Below, in pieces: positions 49,229 through 57,962 of a stretch of DNA of 64,000 bases. The notes beneath the pieces were generated by a model, which saw nothing but the letters and a program-made list of their open reading frames with translations, ran no database searches and had not been told where the DNA came from. A program made the position numbers and the translations under genes. The stretch's first letter is position 1. Each line of letters starts with the position of its first letter. Location of the stretch: contig JBCCGG010000004.1 of assembly GCA_039029395.1 (NCBI GenBank), forward strand, positions 151,032 to 215,031. Reading direction: 5' to 3'. Source of the stretch: JBCCGG01 sp039029395 (GTDB taxonomy: Bacteria > Pseudomonadota > Alphaproteobacteria > Kiloniellales > JAKSDN01).

Positions 49229-50246
49229 GCTTCTCGATCGCCCGTTCGCGTCCGAGCAGACCGAGGCCGCAATCTGGCGCAGCGATCAGGCGCGCTTTGT
49301 CGATGTGCCCTAGTGCTTGCTCCAGCCGGGCGCGGATTTCCTCGACCGGCTCGACGCGGCTCTTGGCGATTGCGACCACGCCGAGGATCACGCTGACAGA
49401 GGGAAAGAGCTCGAGCAGCGCCAGGTCGTTGGGCCGGTGCGCGTCCTCGATCGAGACCGCGTCGAGCGCCGCCCCGTCGACCGCCGCGGCGAGCGTCCGG
49501 TAGCAGCCCGGATCGGCCTTGGGGTAGTCCTCCCGGTCGAGCGCATCGGGATAGCCGCAGCACATGTGCATGACCCGCTTGACGCCCTCTGGCACGCCGT
49601 GGAAGCAACGGTTTAGGTTCTCGATGCCGTGGTCCAGCGCGGCCTCGGGCTTTCGGGCAAGCACCGGCTCGTCGACCTGGATCCAGGTGCAGCCGGCCTC
49701 GGCAAGCGCCAGGATCTCGCGATTGAGCGCATCGGCCAGATCGGCGCCTAGTTTGCGCGGATCGTCGTAATGCAGGTTCACCGTGGTGTCGGCGATGGTC
49801 ATGGGGCCCGGCAAGGTTATCTTGATCGGCTTGCCGGTGAAGGACTGGGCCAGGCGCCAGTCGCGCGGCAGAAAGGGCTCGCGCGCGCTGACCGGCCCGG
49901 CGATGGTCGGCAGATCGGCGCTGTAGGTGCCGCCGCGCACTTCCTTGGCCCGGAGATTCTCGAAGTCGAAGCCGTTCAGATGGCGGCAGTGATAGTGGAT
50001 GTAGTTCTCGCGACGCACCTCGCCATCGGTCGGCACGTCGATGCCGGCGCGCACCTGGTCCTCGACGACCTCCTTGACGCCAAGCGCGAAGAGCTCGTCG
50101 GCTTCCTCGCCCATCTCGGCGATCGCTTCCAGATAACCCTGCGTGGGTTGACTGGTGTCGGGTCCCGCCTCGGCGCGGAACCAGTCCGGGATCGGCACGA
50201 AACTTGGCTTCGGATAGGCGCCGATCGTGGTCGTCAGGATGGCCAT
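49194..50246 (-). CDS. MetE C-terminal-like methionine synthase family protein
   Basis: Cobalamin-independent methionine synthase core of 350 residues, about half the length of full MetE, so the N-terminal domain is absent. The zinc-binding set is present: H227 and C229 (VMHMCCG), E267 (SIEDAHRP) and C326 (APDCGLG). The substrate-side D192/E193 in VDEPVLAR is conserved. Short proteins of this type use a methyl donor that may differ from methyl-tetrahydrofolate-triglutamate, for example a corrinoid protein, as in archaeal core MetE. It overlaps DUF599 by 35 bases and follows the aminotransferase gene on the same strand past a terminator. Confidence 0.85.
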   Translation of the reverse strand: MAILTTTIGAYPKPSFVPIPDWFRAEAGPDTSQPTQGYLEAIAEMGEEADELFALGVKEVVEDQVRAGIDVPTDGEVRRENYIHYHCRHLNGFDFENLRAKEVRGGTYSADLPTIAGPVSAREPFLPRDWRLAQSFTGKPIKITLPGPMTIADTTVNLHYDDPRKLGADLADALNREILALAEAGCTWIQVDEPVLARKPEAALDHGIENLNRCFHGVPEGVKRVMHMCCGYPDALDREDYPKADPGCYRTLAAAVDGAALDAVSIEDAHRPNDLALLELFPSVSVILGVVAIAKSRVEPVEEIRARLEQALGHIDKARLIAAPDCGLGLLGRERAIEKLTNLSQAAKSL

Positions 50247-50293
50247 GGCGTGCCCTCTCCTCTTGGTGGCGGACTATAGCAAGCGGGGCATCG

Positions 50294-50334
50294 CGAAAAC
50301 AAAGAAAAGCCCGGGCCGACACGCCGGCCCGGGC
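50294..50334 (-). terminator. Intrinsic terminator of the class III aminotransferase gene
   Basis: A ten-base perfect stem GCCCGGGCCG/CGGCCCGGGC (50309-50318 and 50325-50334) with a six-base loop. On the minus strand it is followed by TTTTCTTTGTTTTC. It lies just past the aminotransferase stop codon, before the MetE-like gene. Confidence 0.85.
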
Positions 50335-50358
50335 AGAATACGGAAGGACAAGGTTGGC

Positions 50359-51681
50359 TCAGTGCTTGGACAGAACGGCCCGTAGCTTGGTGGCCATTTC
50401 GTCGATATGAGACTCTTCGACGATGAAGGGCGGCGACAGCAGCGCGCAGTCGCCGGTCATCTTGGCCATGAGGCCGGCCTCGAAGAGCTCCTGGGTGACA
50501 TGGGCACCGCGCAGGCCTGGGGTGCCGTTCATCGGTGCCAGGTCGAGCCCGGCCAAGAGGCCGTAGCCGCGGATATTGTTGACCACCGGCAGATCCTGCA
50601 TGGAGAAGACCGCGTCCAGGAAGGCCGGTGCCATGGCGGCCGAGCGGTTGAAGAGATCCTCCTGCTCGTAGATGTCGAGCGCCGCGCGCGAGGCCGCGGT
50701 GGCGACCGGGCAGCCCGAGTAGGTGTAGCCGTGGAACAGCTCGATCAGGTGCTCGCCGGCGGCCTGGGTGATGGTCTCGTAGATCTTTTCGCTGACCGCG
50801 ACCGCGCCCATGGGTACCACGCCGTTGGAGAGTGCTTTGGCCATGGTCATGATGTCCGGCACCACCTCGAAGCTGTCGGCGCCGAAGGGCTTGCCGGTGC
50901 GCCCGAAGCCGCAGATCACCTCGTCGAAGATCAGGAGGATGCCGTAGCGGTCGCAGATCTCGCGCAGGCGCTGCAGGTAGCCCTTGGGCGGCACGATGCA
51001 GCCGATCGAGCCGGCGATCGGCTCGACGATGCAGGCCGCGATCTGGTCGGCGCCGTGCAGGTCGACGAAGCGCTGCAGGTCGTCGGCCAGCTCAACGCCG
51101 GTCTCCGGCTGGCCGCGCACGTACTGATGCTCGGGCAGCATGGTGTGGCGCAAGTGGCAGACACCCGGCAGGCCAAGGCCGAAGGCCTTCTTGTTGTTAA
51201 CCATGCCGGCCACCGAGATGCCGCCGAAGTTGACCCCGTGGTAGGACTTCTCCCGGCCGACCAGGCGCATGCGCTGGCCCTCGCCGCGCGCCTTGTGATA
51301 GGCGAGCGCGATCTTGAGCGCGCTGTCCACGGACTCCGAGCCGGAGTTGGTGAAGAACACCTGATTGAGATCGCCGGGCGTCAGGCGCGCGACCCGGCGC
51401 GCGACCTCGAAGGAGAGCGGATGGCCGTAGCCGAAGGGCGGCACGAAATCCATCTCCTGGAGCACCTTGTTGACCGCCTCGGAGATCTCCGGGCGGCCAT
51501 GGCCGGCGGCGACGCAGAACAGGCCCGCCGAGGCATCCAGGATCTTCTCGCCTCGGTCGGTCGAGTAGTACATGCCCTTGGCGCCGGAGATCATCCGGGG
51601 ATTGGATTTAAAGCTCCGGTTCGCGGTGAAAGGCATCCAGTGCTCTTCGAGCGAGTTGGCCAGCTGAACCACGGTGTTCAT
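50359..51681 (-). CDS. Class III (omega) aminotransferase
   Basis: PLP-dependent transaminase of 440 residues. The aspartate is in IFDEVICGFGRTG (D253) and the Schiff-base lysine in MTMAKALSNG (K282). TNSGSESVDSALKIALAYH and SYHGVNFGG are the typical phosphate-cup segments. The group includes beta-alanine-pyruvate, taurine-pyruvate and adenosylmethionine-type enzymes; the sequence does not fix the amino donor. The start at 51681 (MNTVVQLA) has GGTGA seven bases upstream; an ATG at 51696 would add five residues. A strong terminator follows. Confidence 0.88.
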   Translation of the reverse strand: MNTVVQLANSLEEHWMPFTANRSFKSNPRMISGAKGMYYSTDRGEKILDASAGLFCVAAGHGRPEISEAVNKVLQEMDFVPPFGYGHPLSFEVARRVARLTPGDLNQVFFTNSGSESVDSALKIALAYHKARGEGQRMRLVGREKSYHGVNFGGISVAGMVNNKKAFGLGLPGVCHLRHTMLPEHQYVRGQPETGVELADDLQRFVDLHGADQIAACIVEPIAGSIGCIVPPKGYLQRLREICDRYGILLIFDEVICGFGRTGKPFGADSFEVVPDIMTMAKALSNGVVPMGAVAVSEKIYETITQAAGEHLIELFHGYTYSGCPVATAASRAALDIYEQEDLFNRSAAMAPAFLDAVFSMQDLPVVNNIRGYGLLAGLDLAPMNGTPGLRGAHVTQELFEAGLMAKMTGDCALLSPPFIVEESHIDEMATKLRAVLSKH

Positions 51682-51882
51682 GACAGAGTCACCCATTCCA
51701 GAATTGTGTTGTAGGACCCCAACTCTAGGGGCGTGACGCGAGGCCTAATAGGACCAGTTCGACCGTTTCCTTAAGGCCAGATGCCGGGGCCCGTTCATGG
51801 CGCTCACTATCGGCTTCACGACGGCCCGGGTCTTCGCCTACTCTATAGTCCGAACCCAGCCCGTGGCGCTACAGGAATTATC

Positions 51883-52611
51883 ATGCAGGTTGCCACCCCG
51901 GAGACATGGTTTGCGACGGAAAAGTTGACCGACGGCGTCACCTTGATCGGCGAACCCTTTATCAAAGAATTCTACCGCTGCAACATCTGGCACGTGCGCG
52001 GGCGCGCGCGGGACCTCTTGGTCGACAGCGGCATGGGGGTGGTGAGCCTGCGCCAGCAGGTGCCTCTGCTGACTGAAAAGCCGGTCGTGGCGGTTGCCAG
52101 CCACACCCATTTCGACCACATCGGCGCCCACCACGAGTTTGAGGAGCGGCTGGTCCACCGGGCCGAGGCCGATTTGCTGGCCGCCCCGACCCGAAAAGCC
52201 ACGATGGCCGACCCTTATGTGACCGACGAGATTTTCACCGCCCTGCCGCCCGGGGCCTACAGCTCGACACAGTATGAGGTGAAGGCCGCGCCGGCGACCC
52301 GGCTGCTCGAGGACGGCGACACCGTGGACCTGGGGGACCGGAACTTCGAAGTTATCCACACCCCGGGCCACTCGCCCGGCGGCATCGCCCTGTGGGAGGC
52401 CGCCAGCGAAATCCTCTTCTCCGGCGACATTGTCTACGACGGCCCTTTGATCGAGGACTGCTACCACTCCGACCCTGAGGATTACATTGCCAGCATGAAG
52501 CGCCTACTGGAGTTGCCGGTCCGGGTTGTCCACGGCGGGCACTTCCCGAGTTACGACGGGGAGCGGCACCGGGCGATCATTCGGGATTGGCTGGAAACCA
52601 AGGGGTGCTAA
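51883..52611 (+). CDS. MBL-fold metallo-hydrolase
   Basis: A 242-residue metallo-beta-lactamase fold protein. The metal motif is SHTHFDHIG (HxHxDH); the distal ligands are in HTPGHSPGG, the FSGDIVYDG aspartate and the VVHGGHFPS histidine. AGGA eight bases before the ATG at 51883 sets the start; a longer open frame adds residues without conservation. It is divergent from the aminotransferase gene and convergent with the sulfotransferase gene. The substrate is unknown. Confidence 0.85.
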   Translation: MQVATPETWFATEKLTDGVTLIGEPFIKEFYRCNIWHVRGRARDLLVDSGMGVVSLRQQVPLLTEKPVVAVASHTHFDHIGAHHEFEERLVHRAEADLLAAPTRKATMADPYVTDEIFTALPPGAYSSTQYEVKAAPATRLLEDGDTVDLGDRNFEVIHTPGHSPGGIALWEAASEILFSGDIVYDGPLIEDCYHSDPEDYIASMKRLLELPVRVVHGGHFPSYDGERHRAIIRDWLETKGC

Positions 52612-52642
52612 CGAGCCTGGCGGTCAAGCTATTGAACCGGGG

Positions 52643-53392
52643 TCATTCGGTTCGAAAACGAGCGGCCCATTCGCGGCTTTCGCGATCTGCCAACCGCGCG
52701 GTTCTTGGTTGCGCCTTCTCAGCGATCGTCGGGTCCAGGCCCAGGGCGGACAGCACGCGCGCCAAAGTGGCCTGGGGGTCGCTGGAAAGCCCCTCATAGG
52801 TGATGCTCACCGGCGCGATGCCCTCCCGAGCAAACCAATCCACCCAGGCCGCATCGTGTTGTTCCGCCTCGGCCACGAGCTCGGCTAGATCCTCGGCATC
52901 GTAGGCCGGCGCGTGGCCCACCTTCAGCCGCTCCCGTTCGCTGCCGTCGGCCGCGACGTGCCACAGACCGGATTGCTCCGCTTTCAGGTGAGAGACCGCT
53001 TGGGCAACCTTGTCCTGGCGTGACAGATGCAGATAGACCGGTGGCCCGAAAGCCGCTTGAAAACGAGCATGATCGCTGGCCAATCTCGGGTAAAAGGTGT
53101 CGAGCCTTTTGGAGAGATCCCCAAGGCTCTCCCACATCAGGCGCATGCCGAACATCTGGGTCTCGCCAATCCCCTCACGGATCGCGGCCGCCAAGTAGGC
53201 GTGATCGAACACATGCTCATCGTCCCAGGCCACAACCGAGACACCGAAATACTCCGCCCATTCAGCAAAGGATTCTCGTCGGAAGAAAGAGTTGGGTACT
53301 CCCGCCATTCCCGTGTCGGTGAGGAGATCGCACAAGAGTGTGCTGCCGCTTCGCGGGGTCGCGCAGACTATGTAGGATTGCGTTTGCTTCAT
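52643..53392 (-). CDS. Stf0-like sulfotransferase
   Basis: A 249-residue PAPS-dependent sulfotransferase of the Stf0 type. The 5'-phosphosulfate-binding loop CATPRSGSTLLCDLLTDTG begins at about residue 10, where PRSGST is the Stf0 signature. YLHLSRQDKVAQAVSHL (3'-phosphate-binding region, about 131-147) matches as well. Mycobacterial Stf0 sulfates trehalose; many proteobacterial copies act on unknown carbohydrates or lipids. It is followed by nothing on the same strand before the convergent MBL gene, and preceded by the kinase fusion gene 98 bases upstream. Its acceptor is unknown. Confidence 0.8.
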   Translation of the reverse strand: MKQTQSYIVCATPRSGSTLLCDLLTDTGMAGVPNSFFRRESFAEWAEYFGVSVVAWDDEHVFDHAYLAAAIREGIGETQMFGMRLMWESLGDLSKRLDTFYPRLASDHARFQAAFGPPVYLHLSRQDKVAQAVSHLKAEQSGLWHVAADGSERERLKVGHAPAYDAEDLAELVAEAEQHDAAWVDWFAREGIAPVSITYEGLSSDPQATLARVLSALGLDPTIAEKAQPRTARLADRESREWAARFRTE

Positions 53393-53489
53393 CGAAGATC
53401 CTTAGGGTCTCGCGACCCTAGGCGCTCCCCCTTTTGGAATGCAAGCGCTGCACCGCCGATCGGGACCTGGCCCGAGAGGTTAGATTTTA

Positions 53490-56420
53490 TTAGCTGCAGG
53501 TAACACCGCCGTTGCCAGCCGGCGTGCAGTGGTCCGGCCAGCCGCGGCTGCGCCAATAGTTCATCAGGCCCATATCTTCGGCGATCTTTGAGAATCTTTC
53601 CTCTTCAGACAGCACCGGCGCGAGAGTCCAGGGCACGGTGAAAAAGAGCAACCTGCGATTCGCATCTACACCGTAGTAGCGAAAGGCGTCGAGCGTGACC
53701 TCGGCGCCGCCGATGGCGTACAGAAACTGGAAACCCATTATGTTGGCGTCTTTGTAGGTTTCGAAAACCTGCTTTGCCGGCTCGTTCTTCGCGGCGTCGA
53801 GCATCGCCAGCGCCTTGGTGCGCAGCGCCGCCGTGCAGCTGGTACAGGACTCGATCAACTCACGCGCCTTGTCGAGCTCGCCGGTCCTTGCTCTGTGGTC
53901 GATGATCACTCTGAGCGAGATCTCGCGAAACTGCGGCAAGCGCCGAAAGATATTCTCCAGGGGCTTGATGGTCTCTTCGGTCTGATCGCCTTGCCAGCGG
54001 AAAAAGGCGGTCCACAAGTTATAGAGCTCGTTTAGGGGGTCGATCTCTCTCGCCCGTTCGATAATGGCTTGGGCATCGGCTACCTTTCCGACGCTGTAGA
54101 ACAGTGCGCTATAGGTGAGCATGACTCGATGTGCATAGGGGGCGTTGGCAAGTGCGGCTTTCAGGGCATCCTCCGACGCGGCCCATTGGCGCTCACGCAG
54201 ATACATGGAGCCCAAGGCATGGCGCACCAAGGGCAGATCTGGATCGATTCTCCGGCCGGTCAGGGCGGCTTCCTTGGCCTTGCGGTAGAAAATGACGGCG
54301 CTGACAGGCCGTCCATCGATCTCTCGAATAAAGGTCGGAATCACGTTGTAAACCAAGGAGAGCGCGCCCCATGCGGCGGCGAAATCCGGATTGATCTGTA
54401 CGGCGCGTTCTAGCACCGCCATGGCATCCCTAAGCGGCAAGCCGCGAAGCTCCAAGAGCGCCAAGCCCCTGACGAAGAGCTCATAGGCTTGGGGGTTGTC
54501 CGTACGCTCGGCCTTTAGGACATCGGCATCAATGTTGATAGGCGTGGAAAGCTTCTCACCGATCGCTTCGGCGACCTTCTCTTGTACGACGAAGACATTC
54601 TCGATGGGCTCTCTGAAGGTTTGCGACCAAATCATTAGCCCATCGGCGGCACGGATAAGGCTGACTGCTATTCTAAGGTCGTCGCCGTCTCGAAGAACGG
54701 TGCCTTCGAGCAAGTAATCGACGTTGAGCGCTTCTCCGATGGCGCGAACGTCGTCGAGACGGCCCTTGAATTGAAAGGTCGACGACATGCCCGGCATTTT
54801 GAAGGAGCCGGTCCGCGCGAAGACACTCGCGATGTCGATCGAAAGTCCGTCGACGAAACCGTCGTCGAGGTCAGGGTTGCGGTTGCTGAAGGGGAGCACG
54901 GCAAGCGAGATCGCCCCACTGTCGTCCGGTTCGGGTAGCGCGCTCCCTTCGGCCTTGGTTTCGACCGGCGCGGAGGCCGTCGGCGGGTCGCTGTGCGACG
55001 GTAGATATTCACGTCCAATCGTGATGGCGACCAGCAGGAACGCCACGGCGACGGCGCAAAGCACCGCTGTTCGCAGTATTCGGTGCGGCTGCAGACGGCT
55101 TGAACCGGGCGAGGCCCCGGCACCGTAAGAGTGAGACGATGAGTGTGGCGCACCCACGGGTTCGCCTTGCGGCGTGGGGCTCGAGATTTCCACGGATTCC
55201 GCCGACGTGCCGATGCGGAACTCCGGGCCGGACTTGGGCCATTCGATCTGATTAAGTTTCACATAGTCCTTGAGGTTAGACGCGGCATAGAAGTAGGCCC
55301 TTTGCCGCCACGCCAAGGGTATCTGTTTGTGCGCGAAACTGAGCCCGACAGCGACCCGCGCCAGTATCGCCTGGTTTTCCATGAAGGAGAGCCGGTCTGC
55401 CTCGTTCCGCTCTATCCAAGCCCTCTGGCCATGACGCAGCGTTTCGATCAGCTCGATAAGGCCTATGTCGTCGGTTCTGAGTCCGGCGCGGGTCGAGGCC
55501 TGAGGTTTGTCGCTAAGCTGAGAAACCACGGAGGTCCAGTGCTGCGCCGACCCATCCCCACGCAGTCTAAGAAGCTGAGTCAGCTCGAAGTAGGCATGGT
55601 CATAAAACAGAAACTGCTCGCTTTGGTACAGAGCAAGATCGATCAGGAAGTAGCTGGGCGCCGTCGTTTCTCGTCGGTCCACAAGGATGTTCAGGCCGTG
55701 AAGATCTCCATGGCAGTGGCCGACTGCGCCGCGCAAACGGGTCGTCATGGGGATTGGATGGAGGCCGTCGGCAAAAGCGAGCGGGTTGGGATACCATCGG
55801 CCGTCGTAGATGATCGCGGGCGTGTCGGCTGCAATCCCGTTCGCCTCATGAAGAAAGGCATGGATCCGGCCGCCTTTGGCCGGATCGAGGCGGTAGCCCA
55901 GCCAGCTGCGCAGAAGCTCCTGCGGCATGCGCATGCCGGCGTTGAGACGGTAGTCGCCATTCCAGTCCTCGAGCAGGCCGCTCGAGACCGCGCGCACCAC
56001 GTCAAGCTGGCGGTCGTGGGAACAGTTCACCCAAGGCTCGGCATACTCGAGGCCGCGGCCGGCGATTGCGGACAGGACCGCCAACTGATCCCCGTGGTGT
56101 ACGGAGTGCAGTAGGCGTGGTAGGTGCTGTGCCGCAAAGTCGGGCGCGTCTTCGATGGCGCGCTGATGAAGGTCGGCCTCGTGCCGTTCCTGCCAGCCGG
56201 AATCCGCCGCCTGATCGAGCTTCAGGATGGCTTGGCCGGTAAAGTCCTCGGTCGCGATGTCGACCGAGTAAACCAACGCCCCGGATTTGCCGCCGCTCAG
56301 TTGGCGGCTCAGGTAGATCTCACCATCGACCTGCCATTGCCGACGGAGGACTGGAAGGAGATCCCCGTAGGACTCTGGCCAACTCAGGCCGTGATCGCCT
56401 GAATCGATCAGCTCGGACAT
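53490..56420 (-). CDS. APH-like kinase / TolB-like / TPR fusion membrane protein
   Basis: A 976-residue protein. The N-terminal half (1-400) is an APH-like phosphotransferase: a glycine-rich loop LSGGKSGALV (41-50), K67 in AILKLDQ, the catalytic loop HGDLHGLN with D239 and N244, and the metal aspartate D261 in LIDLAL. These residues are intact, so an active kinase is likely. A Ser/Pro-rich linker leads to one membrane helix (about 450-469). Residues about 505-625 form a TolB-N/FlgO-like domain (LAVLPFSNRN, DYLLEGTVLRDGD, WSQTF), followed by TPR-like helices (about 640-880) and a Cys-containing tail. The first part resembles the ternary-complex-associated (TCAD9-type) kinase-like domains of conflict systems; that is inference. 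The GCCGAGG before the ATG supports the start. A short gap separates it from the sulfotransferase gene. Confidence 0.75.
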   Translation of the reverse strand: MSELIDSGDHGLSWPESYGDLLPVLRRQWQVDGEIYLSRQLSGGKSGALVYSVDIATEDFTGQAILKLDQAADSGWQERHEADLHQRAIEDAPDFAAQHLPRLLHSVHHGDQLAVLSAIAGRGLEYAEPWVNCSHDRQLDVVRAVSSGLLEDWNGDYRLNAGMRMPQELLRSWLGYRLDPAKGGRIHAFLHEANGIAADTPAIIYDGRWYPNPLAFADGLHPIPMTTRLRGAVGHCHGDLHGLNILVDRRETTAPSYFLIDLALYQSEQFLFYDHAYFELTQLLRLRGDGSAQHWTSVVSQLSDKPQASTRAGLRTDDIGLIELIETLRHGQRAWIERNEADRLSFMENQAILARVAVGLSFAHKQIPLAWRQRAYFYAASNLKDYVKLNQIEWPKSGPEFRIGTSAESVEISSPTPQGEPVGAPHSSSHSYGAGASPGSSRLQPHRILRTAVLCAVAVAFLLVAITIGREYLPSHSDPPTASAPVETKAEGSALPEPDDSGAISLAVLPFSNRNPDLDDGFVDGLSIDIASVFARTGSFKMPGMSSTFQFKGRLDDVRAIGEALNVDYLLEGTVLRDGDDLRIAVSLIRAADGLMIWSQTFREPIENVFVVQEKVAEAIGEKLSTPINIDADVLKAERTDNPQAYELFVRGLALLELRGLPLRDAMAVLERAVQINPDFAAAWGALSLVYNVIPTFIREIDGRPVSAVIFYRKAKEAALTGRRIDPDLPLVRHALGSMYLRERQWAASEDALKAALANAPYAHRVMLTYSALFYSVGKVADAQAIIERAREIDPLNELYNLWTAFFRWQGDQTEETIKPLENIFRRLPQFREISLRVIIDHRARTGELDKARELIESCTSCTAALRTKALAMLDAAKNEPAKQVFETYKDANIMGFQFLYAIGGAEVTLDAFRYYGVDANRRLLFFTVPWTLAPVLSEEERFSKIAEDMGLMNYWRSRGWPDHCTPAGNGGVTCS

Positions 56421-56596
56421 GGCCTCGGCGATTCCTTCATCGGACGAATGGCGGTTGTGTCCTTAAGGAAAATCAATCTCTTAGCGCAACATGATCAAGG
56501 TTTGCGACACGTTCGCACGCAGTCTCTCCTATCCCGCGTTCGACCGCAATACAACAAGCTTCCAAAGGCGGCCTGGGACCGGCATCTTTTCGCGGC

Positions 56597-57952
56597 CTAG
56601 GCCGTCAGCTCTTCCAGGCAGGCCTCGTAGACCTGGAGGTAGAGCGCCACATCGGCCGCTTCGGCCGCCAGCGAGACCGCGGGGCTGGCGCTATAGACCG
56701 CCTCGAATACGCCCCGGTTGAGCATGTAGATCCGCATCAGGTCGCGCAGCGCCGGGTCAAAGGCGGCCCGGGCCTCGGTGTTGGTCGTAGGCAGGGTCTC
56801 GGCGAAGTGATAGCCGGAGCGGCAGTAGAGCCGGTGGGCCGACCAGGCAAGACCCCGCTTGCTGGCGCCGGCCTCGATACCCTGGGCGAGCTGCTCGCCC
56901 AGCGCCGCCGCCTTGGCGTGGGCTTCTTCGGTTAGCACGTGCTCCAGGGTCGCGCGGATCGAGGCGATCTGCAGGGGATTGCCGAACAGGGTCCCGCCGA
57001 CCGCGACCGGCGGCAAGTAACCCGCCGTGCCGCCCTCGATCGTGGTCTCCAAGAAGGCGGCAAGCTCTTCCGAGAGTCCGTAGAGCCCTGCTGGAATGCC
57101 GCCGGCGACCGCCTTGCCGAGCACCAGGATATCGCAGTCCAGCTGCCACGCGCGCTTGAGGCCGCCATAGGCGCAGACGTGGGTGTGGGCCTCGTCGATC
57201 ACCAAGACCGCCCCGTGGTCTTGGGTGAGCGCGCGCAATCCCGCTAGAAAGCCCGCGTTTGGCATCAGCACGCCGCCCACGTTAGTCGCCGCCGCCTCGA
57301 CAAGGACGACGGCCGTCTCGCCGCGCGCCAGCACCTGCTCGGCTGCGGCCAGGTCGTTGTAGGGCACGATGTCGGTCGCCTTGCCGGCATCTCTGGGCAA
57401 GCCGCCCATCTCCGGCGCCACGCCGCCCTCGCCTGGTTCGTGGCAGGTCTCGTCGAGCATGCCGTGGTACTTGCCGTCGAAGACCAACACCCGGTCGCGC
57501 CCGGTGAAGGCGCGGGCGATGCGGATCGCCTCGCCGTTGGCGCTGGTCGCCGCCAGGGTGAACTGCCAGCGCGGCATCTCGAAGCGCGCGGCCAAGGCTT
57601 CCGTGACCTGAAGGGTCTCCTCGTTGGGCAGAAGATATTGGCTGCCGCGCAGAAACTGAGCCGTGACCGCCTCGGCGACCACCTCCAAGCCGTAGCCACA
57701 CGCCATGGAGGTATCGGCCAGGTTCATGTCCAGATAACGATGGCCGTCCACGTCGGTCAGGTAGGTGCCCTTGGCTTCGGTCAGGAAGATTGGCGGATGG
57801 GCATAAAGCGCGCGCATCCAGCCCATGGGAACGCCGGCCGGCATGGTGGCCCGGCCGCGTTCCAGAAGCGCCATGCTGCGCGGGTGCTGTTCGATGAAGC
57901 GGGCGTCTTCGCAGGCGCGCAGCTCGGCGATACGCTCGGGATCTATCGGCAT
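56597..57952 (-). CDS. Class III aminotransferase, glutamate-1-semialdehyde aminomutase-like
   Basis: PLP enzyme of 451 residues in the GSA-aminomutase branch. The aspartate segment VIDEAHTHVC has D253 and the PLP lysine is K280 in LVLGKAVAGG. SANGEAIRIARAFTGR (about 138-153) and GKYHGMLDE match HemL-type enzymes. Parts differ from HemL: the N-terminal substrate lid and the tail are not typical, so it is probably an aspartate-family or amino-lipid transaminase rather than tetrapyrrole HemL. It is the last gene of a minus-strand group with the DMT exporter ten bases upstream. Confidence 0.85.
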   Translation of the reverse strand: MPIDPERIAELRACEDARFIEQHPRSMALLERGRATMPAGVPMGWMRALYAHPPIFLTEAKGTYLTDVDGHRYLDMNLADTSMACGYGLEVVAEAVTAQFLRGSQYLLPNEETLQVTEALAARFEMPRWQFTLAATSANGEAIRIARAFTGRDRVLVFDGKYHGMLDETCHEPGEGGVAPEMGGLPRDAGKATDIVPYNDLAAAEQVLARGETAVVLVEAAATNVGGVLMPNAGFLAGLRALTQDHGAVLVIDEAHTHVCAYGGLKRAWQLDCDILVLGKAVAGGIPAGLYGLSEELAAFLETTIEGGTAGYLPPVAVGGTLFGNPLQIASIRATLEHVLTEEAHAKAAALGEQLAQGIEAGASKRGLAWSAHRLYCRSGYHFAETLPTTNTEARAAFDPALRDLMRIYMLNRGVFEAVYSASPAVSLAAEAADVALYLQVYEACLEELTA

Positions 57953-57962
57953 GGCGGGCCGC

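Noticed and set aside
56597..57952. Assignment as HemL (glutamate-1-semialdehyde aminomutase)
   Set aside because: The core motifs fit the branch, but the tail and lid are atypical and no tetrapyrrole genes are near; a general class III transaminase is safer.
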